From Lingula anatina (lineage: Eukaryota > Brachiopoda > Lingulata > Lingulida > Lingulidae): a DNA stretch of 64,000 nucleotides. The stretch covers positions 396,536-460,535 of the forward strand of contig NW_019774414.1 of NCBI RefSeq assembly GCF_001039355.2, read 5' to 3'. The translations under genes were made by a program, and so were the position numbers. The notes below the pieces were generated by a model. The model did no database searches. It saw only the letters and a list, made by a program, of their open reading frames with translations, and was not told the origin of the DNA. Each line of letters starts with the position of its first letter. The first letter of the stretch is position 1. This document shows, in pieces, positions 11,599 to 26,500 of the stretch.

Positions 11599-14500
11599 AT
11601 GGAGTTCATCAAGACTCCCAAGGTGAGTTATAAATATCTGTAAGATAATATTTCGCGATATCACATCGTTGTTTTCACCTCCCCATTTATTCTTTTCGTA
11701 AGTGAGAAAATGTGTCGGCATTTAATCTCGTGACAGTTCACTCAAATCATGAATGACCAAACTTCAACTTAATTTATTGAATGACACTGTCATAGCTTCG
11801 AGCACATTCTTCAAGAAGAAAATATCGTCATTCAGTGATAAGTCTCCATGAGATTAATGCCGTTATATGAGCCTTACTTTTTCATTTTTAAACTGACATT
11901 TTATTTTATTAATTTATTTATTATTAATTATTTATCTGCTCGGATCCAGAGGTTAGACTGAAGAAATAATTAAGTTTACTTGTTGCCAGTGTAACTGACT
12001 TACTGACTGATTTTTTTACCGATGTTTTACAAATAGTAATCACTTAATTTGAAACAAAATATTAGGGGTACAGCTGTGCTTATTTGTATTACAATGACAG
12101 TCTGTCAGTGTCCATTCCACCTTTATTAAATTCAGATAAATAAATTCGTGAGATTATTTACTCTAGTGAGAGTAGTTTTTGTCAATTTCAGATCCCTATA
12201 CTATAGTGTCTATAATGTAATCAATATTTATTCTCTTTTTTGTGTGTTTGTGTGTTCACAGTATGACATTAAATCAGAAATAATTTAATAAGAGTAAACC
12301 TTGCTATTTCTCTTGTTGTGGTTGCCATCATGACGTGCCACAGATAAAGCCCAACAGGCCCACATTTTGATCAAGTGTCCTGCATTATGTAATGATTTCT
12401 GAGAATTTCCTGGTGTCAACCTGAATTATACATTATGAAAAGGGGTGTTTACCTGCACTGTCTTAAGCCCCCTACCTTTGTCAAACCAGTATAGTACTTA
12501 GAAGCTTCATTTGAGTGCTCCAATCCAGAACAAATTTATATTTAGGATTTAAACTCATATGACAGGTTAGTTTCCAAATATTGGTAGCTATGCACACAAT
12601 TTATAATATAAAGTCAAAGCTTTCTGCACCAAGTTATTATTATTATCATTATTATTTTTAAAATTTTATTTATTTATTATAATTATTATTTTTTATTTAT
12701 TTATTTATTTATTTTTTTTTTTTTTTGCAACAAACAGTGCAGATGATAGTAAACGAAAAATTAAAAATATGTCATCTTCTGCTTGTTGATTTCGAGCACT
12801 CACTGTACTTAGTAAATGTATCTTACCTATGTTAGTAGCTTTTTTTAATTTCTTTGATTGCATATTTTTCAGTACTATGTTGCAGTTAAAAGGAAAAAGA
12901 AAAAGTTACAGCCGAGAATTGGCCGTAGAGTGTGTATATTATTTTTGTTTTTTAACCTTATCACACCTGTAAAGATTCCATGAAAAATGAAATCTCAACT
13001 CAAGATGGCACGTTACAGAACGTGCCAAGTTATTCACAATGCCTGATCCTTTTTCCTCTTTCTTTTACCAAATACAAGGCTCTTTTTTTAACCTAAAAGA
13101 CCTTATGGATGGGCAAATTATAAAATCCCTTTAAAAATAGTATTCTTAAATTGAAATGTGGGTTTCTGTAAACCAATTTTGAAAATCAAAGATTGACGTA
13201 CCTATCATCAAGTACCAGTTATTCCCCATGGCTTATCAAAGGAACTCTGCACGTGCTTTAAAATCCCCCATGGTTGCATTTCTATCCTGGAAAACATTTT
13301 ATGGTTTTCCATTCAGACCTAAAAGTCATTTAGAAATAAATTAATCAATTATAACAAATGGAATAAAACATCAAACCTTGCTGCAGGGAGAGGCCGCGCA
13401 ATAATTCCATGAATATGAGGAAAATTCCCTTTACCCCAAGAAAATTAATTTTAGCAGGTAAATCCTTTGGAGAGTTCCTTTAATGGATTCCTTGGCAACA
13501 CTGCTCTATCCCATAAAGCCATGACCTTAAACCCAAAGCTTTTTTTTTTTAATTTTTCTTTTCATTTTGATTATTATTTTGAACAGTCAGTCCGCATAGT
13601 ATATTGTTTAGAAAAAAAAATTGAAAGATGGACATGAATGTTATGATGTATGTAATGCTACATGCAAGCAAAAAATATATATCATGGTTCAAACATCTTA
13701 AGAACTCCATTAATAATATTTTCTGTCATTTTGTATTGCTTTTTCAATTTTATGCTTTCAGAAAAAAAAAGAAAAGTTTTATTAGTTTCATTGGTTTTCT
13801 TAGACAACTCTTCATGTATTTGTCATCATTTATGCTGCTTTTTTAAGTCTGTCATTGTAAAATGCCAGACGCAGCTGGGTGCCTATGTGACATATCCTCA
13901 TTCCCAGGTTGATAAATTACCTGATGAATTGAAATTCTTTTTAGCACTGCTGGGACATTGTATATTATTTGGTATGTAGAAAAGGAAAATTACAAAGATT
14001 TATTATCAGCACAGTTTTTGTCGATACTGTTGGTCTGGTGGGCCTTATGCTGATTCATTAATAGTTGTGCCTGAGTATTTTTTTCATGTGAGAAGCATCA
14101 GTTGTGCACGTGGGCTCATGGCCATAATTCGTGATTCACAAACTTTAGTGGTTGTATAGATTGATAATCTGACAGTCCAGAATAGTATGATTTCATTTGC
14201 TGTAGTCGACTAATTTATATACATCTTTGGGTGAAGGAATATTTTGTCATTAAAAGATGAAATGAACTTGCAAAAAATATAATGTTCATCTTTATGTCAG
14301 TTAGCCAAAATATAATGTGCTAGTATGCAGCAAGAGTCGTCTTTTTTACTTATTACCAGACAGAAGCATACTTGACAATAAAATTTCTTCACCCAGAACT
14401 TTCATGATAAACCATTGCTTGAATGGGATATATGTGGCCACATGTTAATGTTATCCCAGAGTTTTTGTTTTTAATTACTGCTCTAAGTTGGTCTTAAATG

Positions 14501-17500
14501 TCTTCTGAGGATTCAGTTCAAATTAATAAATTGTAATTACTGCTCTAAGTTAGTCTTAAATGTCTTCTGAGGATTCAGTTCAAATTAATAAACTGATGGT
14601 GAGTCAGTCACTGTGTAGAGGGTAGGATGGAAAATATGGTTTAGAGGAGAGTTATAACTTGTCTATGTATATGAATGCTATGGTTTAATCAGCAAGAAAT
14701 AATGATACATTATAGCTGCTGCTCACTGTATTTTGGAATTGTATTTTTGACTTAAAAGTAACATCAGATTCATGCTATTGTTTAATATCATTATCATCAT
14801 CTTAATCTAAGTGTGGGGTGTATGAGCACGGAGAGCTATCCTGTATTATAACTGTGAAGAAGACTGGAAAGATTGATTTAGGAGATTTCATCAATACTTT
14901 GGTTGACAGTATGTGGGTCTTTTTCAAATTCAATGAGAGCCTCAGTGTGTACATAGTAAATTATGGTGTTTGCTGTAAAAAAGGAAAATGAGTTAGCTAG
15001 ACTGGTTGATTGCAATTCCAAAGATAGCCTGAACAAATCTGCTATAGTATTAATACGTAAGAGCAATTGATATGTGGAGGGGTCAGGCAGATAACATTAT
15101 CTGCTGAGATTTGATTGGTAACATAATCATAGCATTTTGTGCTTTGTATAGCTGATTGTAGGTTTTTTTTTTCCTGAGAACTCCAATTCTTTGAATTTAT
15201 ATGTATACTTGTTTATTATGCATTGTGTATAGATAATATTATACATTTCTTAATTTCATAGCTTTGATACCACATGGCTTACATACTGCTTTGTGCATTT
15301 CCTTTTTTTAACTTTAATTTCTTTTTTTTTTTTTTTGCATGTTAGACCCCATTCCCAGAGATTAGATCGATCCAAACTAGATCGACCTAACTCCCTGGGG
15401 GTTCACGCTAAATAGCTGTCAGCCGAGCGGGCACGAAAGTTAATTACCCCCTTACAGCTTGTAGTAGGCGGGACGGTCATTAAAGCCGGATTATCTGACA
15501 GTAATCTAGTGAGACTCCCCACGTGGATAGATCGATCTAAAATCTGTGGGAATACACCCTTAGAAGTCCCCAATCTTTGATACTTTGGTGTCATTTGTGA
15601 CTTGTTGGATTGTCTGTTACAGATCATTTTTATGGCCAAGTACAGACTGTGGGAATTTATAACCTTGTCATCTCATTAATAACTTATTGTTTCAGGCAAA
15701 GTTTCTGGAAGCATGGAATTCAGGCATTAAAGAGGGAAAGGTATTAAAGCACTTTCATTAAGATCCTTCATTTCTCTTTTTCAGTGTTAGTAAATTTTAG
15801 TTGTGGTTTGCTTGCACTTGTATTTAATATGTTCATAAAATAAGGTCTCATTCCTTTATTTTCCTAATAGCCCAACAATTGTGATTTTTATGTAAATTAA
15901 AATTCTTTATTTATTTGCAAATTCTGTTATATTTGTCCTTTTGTATCTTTCTCTATCTGAAAAAGATTAGTAGAATAATGAAATCCTTCACTCAATTTTT
16001 ATTTTGTTTTAAATAGTTTCATTAAATTTCCTTCTAGCGTGTTAGATGTGAATGTACCTTTAATGAACTTCAGATTGCTGTTAAGCTCACCATTACATTG
16101 ACATGGTGTCAATACTTGAACCATGTGCTCAGTTCTCTCCAATAAATCTTACTAGAAAAGCCAATCCAGCTGTACTCTAATACTAGTCATTAGTAAAATG
16201 ACATCATATTCCATGCAACTGTATAATCCAAGGCTAAATTGTTTTGTGGCGTAATAAATTGAGAGGACAAGAGGATTGTTGTCATATTGATTATTTTCTA
16301 AAGGGCAGGGAAGGTATACTTATAGGGTATTGAACCACATGTGCTTTGATATGGGCTTGGCAAGAATACAACAGGCTTGATTAATAATTCAGTAGAGGCA
16401 TAGAGATTATGGAAACTCGGGTTGAAAACTTAAAATCAATATGTTTTTGCATTGGTATCAGCATAAAAACTGATGGCAAATTGAAAAGCAGTAAGCAGTG
16501 AAAGAACAGACAGGAATAGGACTTTCATTACTTTCATTCCCCATGGAAATGGCTAGAAATCTGTACAGGGCATTCTTTTAAAAAAATCAATGTTTCCCAT
16601 TAACAATGTTGCTAAAAGGAGTGATCTTGTTGTAAAAAGATAGAACTGCAGGGGTCCGGAAGATACTTTTAGGGGGACCTATTATCTTTAAATTAATGTT
16701 ATGACTTGTACTCTGTATGTCGCTTGGTTGTAATGGATTTATCTCTTTCAGATTTTGACAATGTACAAATGAAAATTTTTTTGTAAGGTTTTACCATGTT
16801 AACTTTTAATTTACATTAAGAAGTTCAATTTGCTCATATAAGCACATAACAAGGTATTACTTTATTTACAAGAATCTATGCATATGAAGAAATGAACTAA
16901 CAGCCAGAGAAGGTCCTTTATTAAGATGATGCTGAACTGCCTACAATTATCTTACATAAAAATGTTTGATTTCATTTGTTATTTCCTTACATGCTAATTT
17001 TGGAAATGCTAATACTAAGTCAAAGTTTTTTAATTTAAACATAAAAATGAAAATGTTCAAAGCAAAAATGCCATTTCAGTATTATTTCAAGTGATGCCTG
17101 GTCTCTACATGTGACGTGATTGTGACAGAGTGCCACTTGTGAAATAAAGTGCTTCTCTGACGCAATCACTGTTGTCACAATGACTCGTATCCACCAAGTA
17201 AACATTTGCATTGTGTTTAAACAGCCATCAACCCAGTACTTCAGGCTTTTTTTAATTTGAATGATTGAAAAATGTAATTACTGCTAGTCACCAACCACTG
17301 GCCAGTGATAACAGTGTTGCAGTATTCAGGCTTTTGTATTTTTAAGTCAGGATTTATTGGCTTGGATGGTTCATTAACTACTACTACTAGTAAGTCCATT
17401 TTGTGCTAGCAGATATAAAAGTGTTGCTCAAGAGTAGCAGTTAATTGTACCTCCAAATGATGTCCAGGCAAATCCATCCACTATGATAAATCTATTGCAT

Positions 17501-20500
17501 ATACCTGAATAAGTTTCTCTGTTTTATTTATTTTTTTAATGAAAATAATATGTATAGGTATGCTTGAATTCTTTCACTGTCAATATTTCGACCCATTATA
17601 CATAAAGGCTGAATCATTTCCTAGTCCCACTGAATACAGGATGGGACATATTGATCTGCAAATGTTATCATTGCATGATTCACCAATAGGCCCTGTTGAA
17701 AAAATTGCATAGAAATGAACTGATATATTTCAGATGTTTGTCAATACCTCCTGAAGCTGAAATGAAAGGGAAGTTATTTTGCCAGATGATAGAATAAAGG
17801 TTCATTGGGATTTGACTGTAATTTGGACATCTTCTGCCTTGTTATTTTCACAGGCAGTAGGAATTTCCAATACCCCCTTAGAGAATGCCCAAATGAGCGA
17901 GTGCTATATTTATTTCTAAGACATCCTTTAGTTTGGCCTATTGCTACATGCTAACCTGATGGTTGAATGAATTATATAGCACTCAATGCAAGAAACCTCA
18001 TCTAGAATTCAGTTCTTAATGGGTTGTATTGAATTCTTTAGTCAGCTATGATCAATTCCTACTGTGGAGACTTTTTCTAAATCATCATTTTAAACGGCAT
18101 TTGGTGGCTATCTTTCCAATGTTTTGTCTACCAGTGATGAAGTGTTTTATTAACTTGAGGAATACGATTTTACAACATCTAGTTGCGGATGACGTAATCC
18201 ATTATTGGAAAGTCAAGGTAAGGGATGCCAGAAAGCTGAGGCCACAGTCGGTTGCCCAAGTGTTTTCATTTGACAGATGAATTTATTATTATTTTATCAT
18301 TATCACTATTGGGAAATTAATATGAACATCATATTTTGGATTGCAGGACTTCAGTCCTCCGAAATTATTAGTACTGTACTGGTATTTTGATAACATTTCA
18401 AAGAAGGAATGACCAGTAGGTTAAGTGTATATAGTATTTGAACATTCAAAATGTACAATTGACTATATCTATACATGTAGATACATTCAAAGTGTGTGTT
18501 CTGATCTCCTGTGTCTGTACAAGGTATAGTTAATCCAATGAATTCAAAATTTGTGTTCAGATACAAATTTATAACATATACATTCATTTGGAAGTGTTGT
18601 TATAAAGGCTATTAGTGGATGTGGATACGTAAATCTTCATGAAAATTCAGTGTTTCCCTGTATATATATAACTTTCTTACGAAAAACTGTCTTTGATGAA
18701 TTTATGTGCATTTTTTTATTTTTTATGTCTGTATTAGTATGTTGATTTTCATATATACTTCATCAATTTGCATATTGACAGTTTCAAAAATATGATAAGT
18801 ATTGTTATGAAGTGTTTTTATTAGGAACTGTCATTAAAGGCATATGGGCCATTTTTTGTGCACAAAATTAAGGGAAATTTGTTACTTATTACAAATAATT
18901 GATTTTAACACTCGCACACTTAGGTGAAATATTTTTACTTTAGTTGTTGGTCCCGAGGAAAATGTCAAAATTCCAGATAACGCATAGAGGATAGCTTGGG
19001 GTGGCGATCTGATTGTAATGACTTTCCACTGTCCATCCAAAACAAAAATAAGAAGATGATGGAGCAGGTTTTGGTATAGAATTTAATTTGTCAATAATGA
19101 TTAAAACAAGATTGAGGTGAAGTCAACTTCAGGCTAGAGATAAAAGTTTTTTGTTTTACAAATGTGACCTGGTCTTTTCATCAAGAATCTTTTTCCAGTT
19201 ATTTTTCCCAATGACATGTATTATAATACAATGGAGGCAAGTCCGTTTTGTACAATCCAAGGTATTTTCTCCCACTGTGGGATACTAGGACTCTTTACCA
19301 TGCAAGGCAGACATTATGTTAAGTGAAAGAAATCTGTATTGTAGTCTGAATATATACTTCATCACTTGAGGAAATGACTGTAATCATAGAAGTCATCTTA
19401 ATTTGCTTTCATTGTATGTGCAGTGCAGTGTTCCCTTGCATCATCAAATAATAGTTTTTTTGCATTCATCTGAAAGTGACTGATTGTTTTCCAATGCTAT
19501 CCTCTGTTCTAGTGCATTGAGTTTAACAAGTTGACGCACATTGCATTATATTCATTGGCATTTATCAATTTTGATGTAGAACTGGCAATTTTGTCCGGTT
19601 TGGTGAGAATGAATAATTCATGCTTAACATTGGGGGTGTGATTGGTGGGAGATAGAAACAGATGGAATTTTATTATCACCAACCACATTTGATTATTTCA
19701 TTAATTTCACTTTTGATGAACATTATGATTTATTCATTTAACGCAACTGCTAGCAGTGCAGATAGAATGTTACATTTTCCATAACATTTTCATTAATTCC
19801 CACCCCCTCCTTTTTTCCCCTAGTTCTTGGGAGATTTACTGAAATTATTTGCTAATTATTATTTATATAATGCCTTTTGATAATCTTTTTTTTTTTCTCC
19901 ACAATTGGACAGACATCATTTCAGTTTTATTTTGCTGCCTATGATTTTCACAAAAAATTAATGATGGGGAAAGTTAATTTTTTATGTTGGATCACTATTT
20001 CAGTGTGTGAAAATAAGATATATGAAAAATATGAAGAAAATAGTCTTTCTTTAGTTCTTTTTTTTTTTCCTTTTTCCTCTCATCCTAAGCTGACCCAGGG
20101 GTTATTCTAATCCTCTGTCCCTTTGGTGAGATAGATTCCAGGCTCCAAAGAAGCCCCTCAGATGATCATGGACTACCGTTACAACTACAGGTTCACGCAT
20201 GTGTGTTAGAAGTCTAATTTCATCCCTTGCGTCCAGTTATCACATTATTTCTCTATTTCTTCCCGCAAATATCCCATTTGATATTCCCTAGTGTTACTCA
20301 ATTTTAATCATAATAAACATTAGATTATACTTGGCAGCAATTTGAGGTTGCACATACAACTGTACTCCCAAGGTGAAAAATATTAAATTTGCATGTCAAG
20401 TGTTTCTCTCTCTATTATATGGCCCTCCACGTGTATAGTGCTTTTGTCAGCCAATGGAAGAAAACAATGAACATTTTAAGATACAACATATCATATGTAT

Positions 20501-23500
20501 ATTTATTATCCTGAATGTACTGAGGTCTGGGGATGTAAAGTTATGGACAGATAGATGCAAGTAAATAGACTTCTGTTACAGTTGTAGGTAAACTTTGTTT
20601 GCAGTGATAACAATTAAATTGAATATGGTAAAACTTGCCTTAAAATTATTTATTTTGGGTGCATTTTGCCATAGAATATCGGCTTGTAAGCAATAAATCA
20701 TGTAAGTGGCAGACTTAAAAAAAGGATCACCGCCCTTGATCTAGATATAATACTTGGGTTTTAAAAGACTTGAGGCTATAGACTATCCATGATCATATAA
20801 GACTTAGAAAGTGTGGGGATTGAACTCACATTATCTAATATTTATATAATAACAAAGAGGGGTTATCTGTTAAATGATTATTAAGTAATATTACATCATT
20901 GGGTATCCTCAGTCGAGAATAGATCCAATAGAAAGTTTATGCAAAATCAATAGTGCTTGTTAGCTACACATCTGTCTCATTGTGGCGACTACCAGCCTCC
21001 CAAGCCAGCCAATACAGGGACCACTATCATAATAGCTAAGAAATGGTGACTGAGTGAACTGCTGCTGACTGAGCTAGCTGCTTCTGAATAGATCCGCGAT
21101 ATAAGGTAGAGAGAAATCAATAAGAGCACAGTCCATGCACTTAAACTACATTCAGCAGAGCGGATGGCTTTCATGGCTCTTAAGCTGGCTACTGACTTTT
21201 GGAGTCATGTCCATGGGAAGGTTGAAGCCTGCGTCCCCCGTGTGGTGGGGCTTTTTGACAGCCACCAAGATATACCAGAGGGGACATTGAAGGTAGGGGC
21301 AGATTTTGGCCGAGGAGAATTCTGGAAATCTCTGTGTTATCGTAGAGGAAGCTAAACGATACGAGTTCAAAAAGTTTGTTTTGTCTGTGTTTCTGGTATG
21401 GATTTACCTACTTATGTTCACTTTTTTTTTTTTTTTGCAAATAGTCCCAAAGGGTCCTTTGGTGGTGGTAACAATTGTTTCATTTTAGCACAGGTAACTG
21501 TTTTGTTGTAGTATTGTCAAGCTATCAAATCGCTAAGAGCTTGCTGATTCCCAGGTGAATATCGGAAGTTAAAGACTAGAAAATGGGAAATTTTTGAGGC
21601 ATCTTTGTTTTTTGTGGCTTCCGTTGAATGTCCTGTGGTATCAAATAAGTTTTTTCTATGTAAAATATATTATCATATTAAGGATTAGAAGTTGTGATAT
21701 TACTGATTTTTTTTTTCATTGTCAGAAATATTTGTTTAATATTTGATAACCTTTGAAAGTTGGGTTAAATTAAAGTGATGCGTATTGAAATTTATAGAAA
21801 GGTACTTACTGCAGTTATCTAGAGGGATGATTTTTCTCTAGTGTAAAGATACTAGTAATATATGCAACACAGATGTTCTATCCACGCCTTTATAAAGGGT
21901 TTTATGCTTCTGTACTGGAACGGATGAGGAATAATGACGGGGATTGGTCGCATACATTTTTAATTCTAAAGGGCTCTTCAGGAGATGATTTTGTGCCATA
22001 CAGACAGATTAATGACAGCAACTTTCACTGCAGAGCTCTCATTTAGCTATTTGTACAGTGCCGCAATAATGGAGCGGCACAAGGTTATATGGCATTAGAT
22101 ACTGCAAGCAATGTGCTTTTGGGCAAGTCAGTAAAGAGCTGAACGTTGATGAACTTTGCTGTTTGATCTTTCCTTCTTTGGAATATTTTCACCGGATAAG
22201 AAGTTTTCTTGTCTGTTGTAGGAGTTGCTGTTTTGAATTGCTCGCAGTTTTGATGAGATTCTATTCTGAGGCGAAAGTGATTAACATTGGTATTTCATTT
22301 TGCATGAATGACATTTCTGGACCATTATTGTGGTTTACTTTCTATTTTTTTTCTATGGGTAACCAACACCCATATTTGATTCCAGATGACTGGATTAAAA
22401 AGGTAAGAGTATGAAGTATGTAAGAATGAATTAATAATACAAGTATGAACTTACTGAGGTGTATTTTACTCCTTTATTCTAGAGACTTCAGTGTTGTTCC
22501 CAGGCAATGAAAAGGCTAAAAGCAGTTAGTGCTATAGAGATCTATAAGAGTCAAATCTCAGTACATATCAGGTATTGGTTTGAGAATGCAAACAACTGTC
22601 TACTTTTGAAATATTCTAATAAGTACACTTTTCTTACTTCATGTTTTTTCATTTTTAAACTTTAAAAAAAATGCTGGTAAATTAAAGAAAGTTAGTACCC
22701 TTGATAGCACATTTCATAAATTGATTTTTTTTAATTGACGTTTTTTTAGTTACCCACTTTTAGCCATTGTGCATAAAGTATTGCCTCAGTGCAATGTGAG
22801 TTGTTTTTTTTATGTAAAGATAGATAGACGCCCGCCATTCTTGCTGCCTCAGTACCAGTCATTTAAATTAGGGCCATATTCGTTTGTGTAGATTGCAATA
22901 TCTCGTGCATAGAATACGCATACAACTTTACAATGTATAAAAATGGTTTGATTGCATGTAAATTGGTTATACAGTGATGCACGCCAGGTGTTTCCATATT
23001 GGACAAGATTTTTGCCTGATGATGGAACTAATTACGCTTTAAGTTACTTGTGAACAATGTTAATTTTGGTCATACATATAAATAGGACTGAACTGAGGCT
23101 CATATCAACTTATTATATATACTCATACTGTCAGCTGGCACCATCAACTGTTCAATTTCACTGCACCGTTGTTTAGTATGTTCCAGTTAGACTCAGAGAT
23201 GACAAGGGTAAGAAATTGTCCCGAATTCATGACCAATATAATACTTCTTTTAGCTTTTTAACTTTGAGCTTGGGTACCTGTAAGTAGTACTGGACTGGCT
23301 TTCATGTTACGACACGGCGATCCTATAAAATCAATCCAGTGAAAAATGAGTTTTTTTCCATACCATGGCAGTATTTGTATAGAATACTGAGAAAAATTGT
23401 CTGGAAAATGATAACTTTCCTGAAGCAATGCTTTCTGCATGACCTGAGCGTGTACCCTGGTGATGCACCAAGTGCCCCCAGCGATGCCTCAGATGGATGA

Positions 23501-26500
23501 TTGCAGACTCTGTTGACTTTTCCACCCCACTGGCCCCTGAAATTCTGAGGAGACGATACAGTATGCATTAAGTGGAGGAATAACAGATTCATTCACTCTT
23601 GGTTATATGAAGCATTTCTGTTCTTATAATTTAACAATTTTGTTACAATCTTCTCTTAAACATAGTAATTTTTTTACAATTTTATTTTTTGTGTGTGTGC
23701 TATATCAGAATCTGAATGCTTGACAACATGCATTAGAAATCATTGTTGTGAATTGCAATCAGCATTCCTACCTTCTGGTAGACTGGAAGCAGAACAGGAC
23801 CGTTTATTGTGAATTAGCTCCAATTTTTCAGTGTTACAGCACAAGTAGTCATAGATGTGAAGCAGTTCTGTAAGAAGACCCTAATACGATATACCAACAC
23901 TTTGTGTCTAAAAAGAGAATTTTAACATAATTCTTGAGTCATTCATTGTTATTTGCCAATGAGCCAGGTTGTGTAATGACATTTAATCAGGAAGGCAATG
24001 CTCTAGGATATAAATTTTCAATGGGCTAGGTTAATAACATGTTTTGCTGCTAAGAAGTCATAAGTACTTATAAGTACTGTGCAGGACTCTATACTTCTAG
24101 ACCTTCTTGGCAATTCCAGGCACCATAAGAACATCCAGTGATGAAATATTAATCTTTAAGGGTTTAAGGATATTTGATTAGCTAAGTTAAGGTTTAAGGA
24201 AATTTCCCCTGGCTTTCTGAATTGTACAAGTATGTAGGTGGAATAGACGGATGGATAGAGGATCAGTCTTTCTGGGAAGTGTCTTTGGGGTTTTTTCCTT
24301 TCAGGAAAATTGCATGATAAGTAAATTGCATTGTATGATATTTCTGTGGTCTGTCAAGACAGGAAAGGGATTAATGTTGCCTTCAGGAGTCTGAATGTGG
24401 ATTTTATTGTCATTCTCTGATGATGTCAGTGTCAGAATAAATGGTGCTGGTGTTTGATACAAGCTTGGCAGAAAAACCTAATACTTGATTCAAAACCACA
24501 GGGATATTATGTGCTGTTTATCATATAATTAAAGGTACTGTCAATATTTTTTTCAGTTCTATGCAATGCTTTAATGATAATTCAGCAACAGATGAAATTC
24601 AGAATAATCAGTCCATTGAATGAGTATTATAAAGCTCAGACCCATCTTTTCACCTTGACTTTGATTATGAAGGAAATATCAATGTTCTATTTGGATAATT
24701 CCGATTTTTACTCATTTATGTATTGGTACAGTCATTTCTTATTTAAATTGTAAAAGTAATCAATAGGAAAGGGGCTCCCTTGACCTCTGCCTATGTGTTA
24801 TTAACATGCATTGATCTTTAAGTTAAGCTGCAGTTGGAGAAACTTTGCAATGGGCAAACTGGCTATGGAAGAACAATGAGGGAAGCAGGCCTGTGGAAAA
24901 AAAGTTCATTGAAAACTATTGATTTTGTGATCCTCCCAACCAGTGGGTCAGCATTGGTAACAACTGAAGAAAATTCACAAATCTATAATCTTACCTGTAA
25001 GCTACTCACTAGAAGAATCTAACAGAGAAGGTCGGAAATTAATTTCTTCACAGCCAGTGGCTGCTATCCAGAAAACCATCATTATCAGGGGGAAAAAGAA
25101 AGAAAAATGTACACTTTGTGTAGCTCTCCTTGTTGTAGACCTGGTATCAGGAAAAGAAATTTGTATGATTTCCTGAAATATGATTGAAGTATATTTTATG
25201 AACAGGTGGCTAAACACATGTAAGGCAATTTTAATGGAGAGTTGATTTTGTTTCTTCCATGATCTGGAGCAATTATTTCAGCATTTCTTTCACATTCAGA
25301 TATCCTTGTACAAGACTATCCTGTGGCAGCTCTACCAGATACAGACTGATTCGTTTACCATGTCCACAGATAATGTACCAATCAAATTGATGTTGTATCG
25401 TATTTCAGTTTCTGTGTGCACATCAAATATTCACACTTTGCTGGTGATATTTATGTCAATCATGCTGGGATCTAAAGCAGATATTTTCTGTAGCTCTCCC
25501 TATAGATTGAACATATCAGTGTTCCATTTGAAGAAAATTTTATATGCCCGATTCTTACTGTACTTGAAACTCTTGCGATTTTTTTTTCAGCTGTTCAGTG
25601 GAATTTTCTCAGACAAATTAATCTTTTGGTTTAGGCAGATAGGTGATGATAAATAAGTTGGCCAAAAGAAATGTGTGTCTTGATCTCTAAGTAAATTAAG
25701 AAATATTAAAAAAGAAATAGTGACAGAAATGCTAACACTGAAGTGTGAATTCAAATTTATCACCATCTTTTGATGCTGTATTAGCCACAAATGAAACAGT
25801 TTCTGTTGGTTCATTGCAATGAAGAAAGTCACTTTACACTTTTTTGTTGAGACCTGAGCCCCATAACTGGAAAGCATCGCATATTGCGAATAGCGATATC
25901 ACATAGAGGCTACAATGTATTATATGGGGCAAGTATGAGTTATGGAATCAAGACGCTTGCACCCAGTTGCGATGCTTTTGAGTTACGATGCCCTGGTTTC
26001 TCCATGAAGCAGCAGCACCAACAGCAGTGTTCGTTACAGTGCCATTCTAACATCGCAAGACAGAAAGCAATTAAAGTAAATGTCCTCACTGTATTCCCAA
26101 TTTAATTATTACCTAGCCCCTTAGCGACACCTTCGACAGTGTTTTCTACTGTCCAGCTTAATCAATACTTATCAGCGTTTTCCAAATAGTGTTGATTTAC
26201 ATACTTCTACTACTTGTATACCCGTTTGCCATCTCTAATGACCTGTTCTTGAGAAATTCTCAAAGTGGTTTATACTTTATGTACATACAGTTAAGTATAT
26301 CAGCTATCAAAAGATGGGGACTTTCACTTCTTGAATGTCCTTTGTAATTTATGTACACGTGCAAATATGTTATGTATAATTGTATTTGTTATGTATGGAC
26401 TTAAGTGTATACATTTCATTATGTGAATAATAAGAAAAAAAAATTGATTGTGTACATCCCTAAACACTGTTTAAGATTTTTTTTTTTTCTTAATTTCCAG

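Larger units (their letters stand above)
11623..26500 (+). other. MTMR6 intron 1 (14.9 kb)
   Basis: This very long intron follows an 8-codon exon. It is AT-rich with T-runs and (TTTA)n stretches near 11900 and 12640-12735. It contains a 62-bp direct repeat (14472-14595), a 215-bp MITE (15345-15559) and the start of duplication copy A (from about 25135). A moderately GC-rich patch at about 20950-21360 may be conserved or regulatory. I found no exon with family similarity; the small open frames look random. Confidence 0.6.

Noticed and set aside
20790-20840. tRNA-like B-box on the minus strand (GAGTTCAATCCCCAC)
   Set aside because: No matching A-box or cloverleaf was found upstream; at most a decayed SINE fragment.
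25884-26105. 73-codon frame with CAG/CAA-rich stretch, repeated at 32766-32987
   Set aside because: Intronic; conserved between the two copies only because the whole segment is duplicated.
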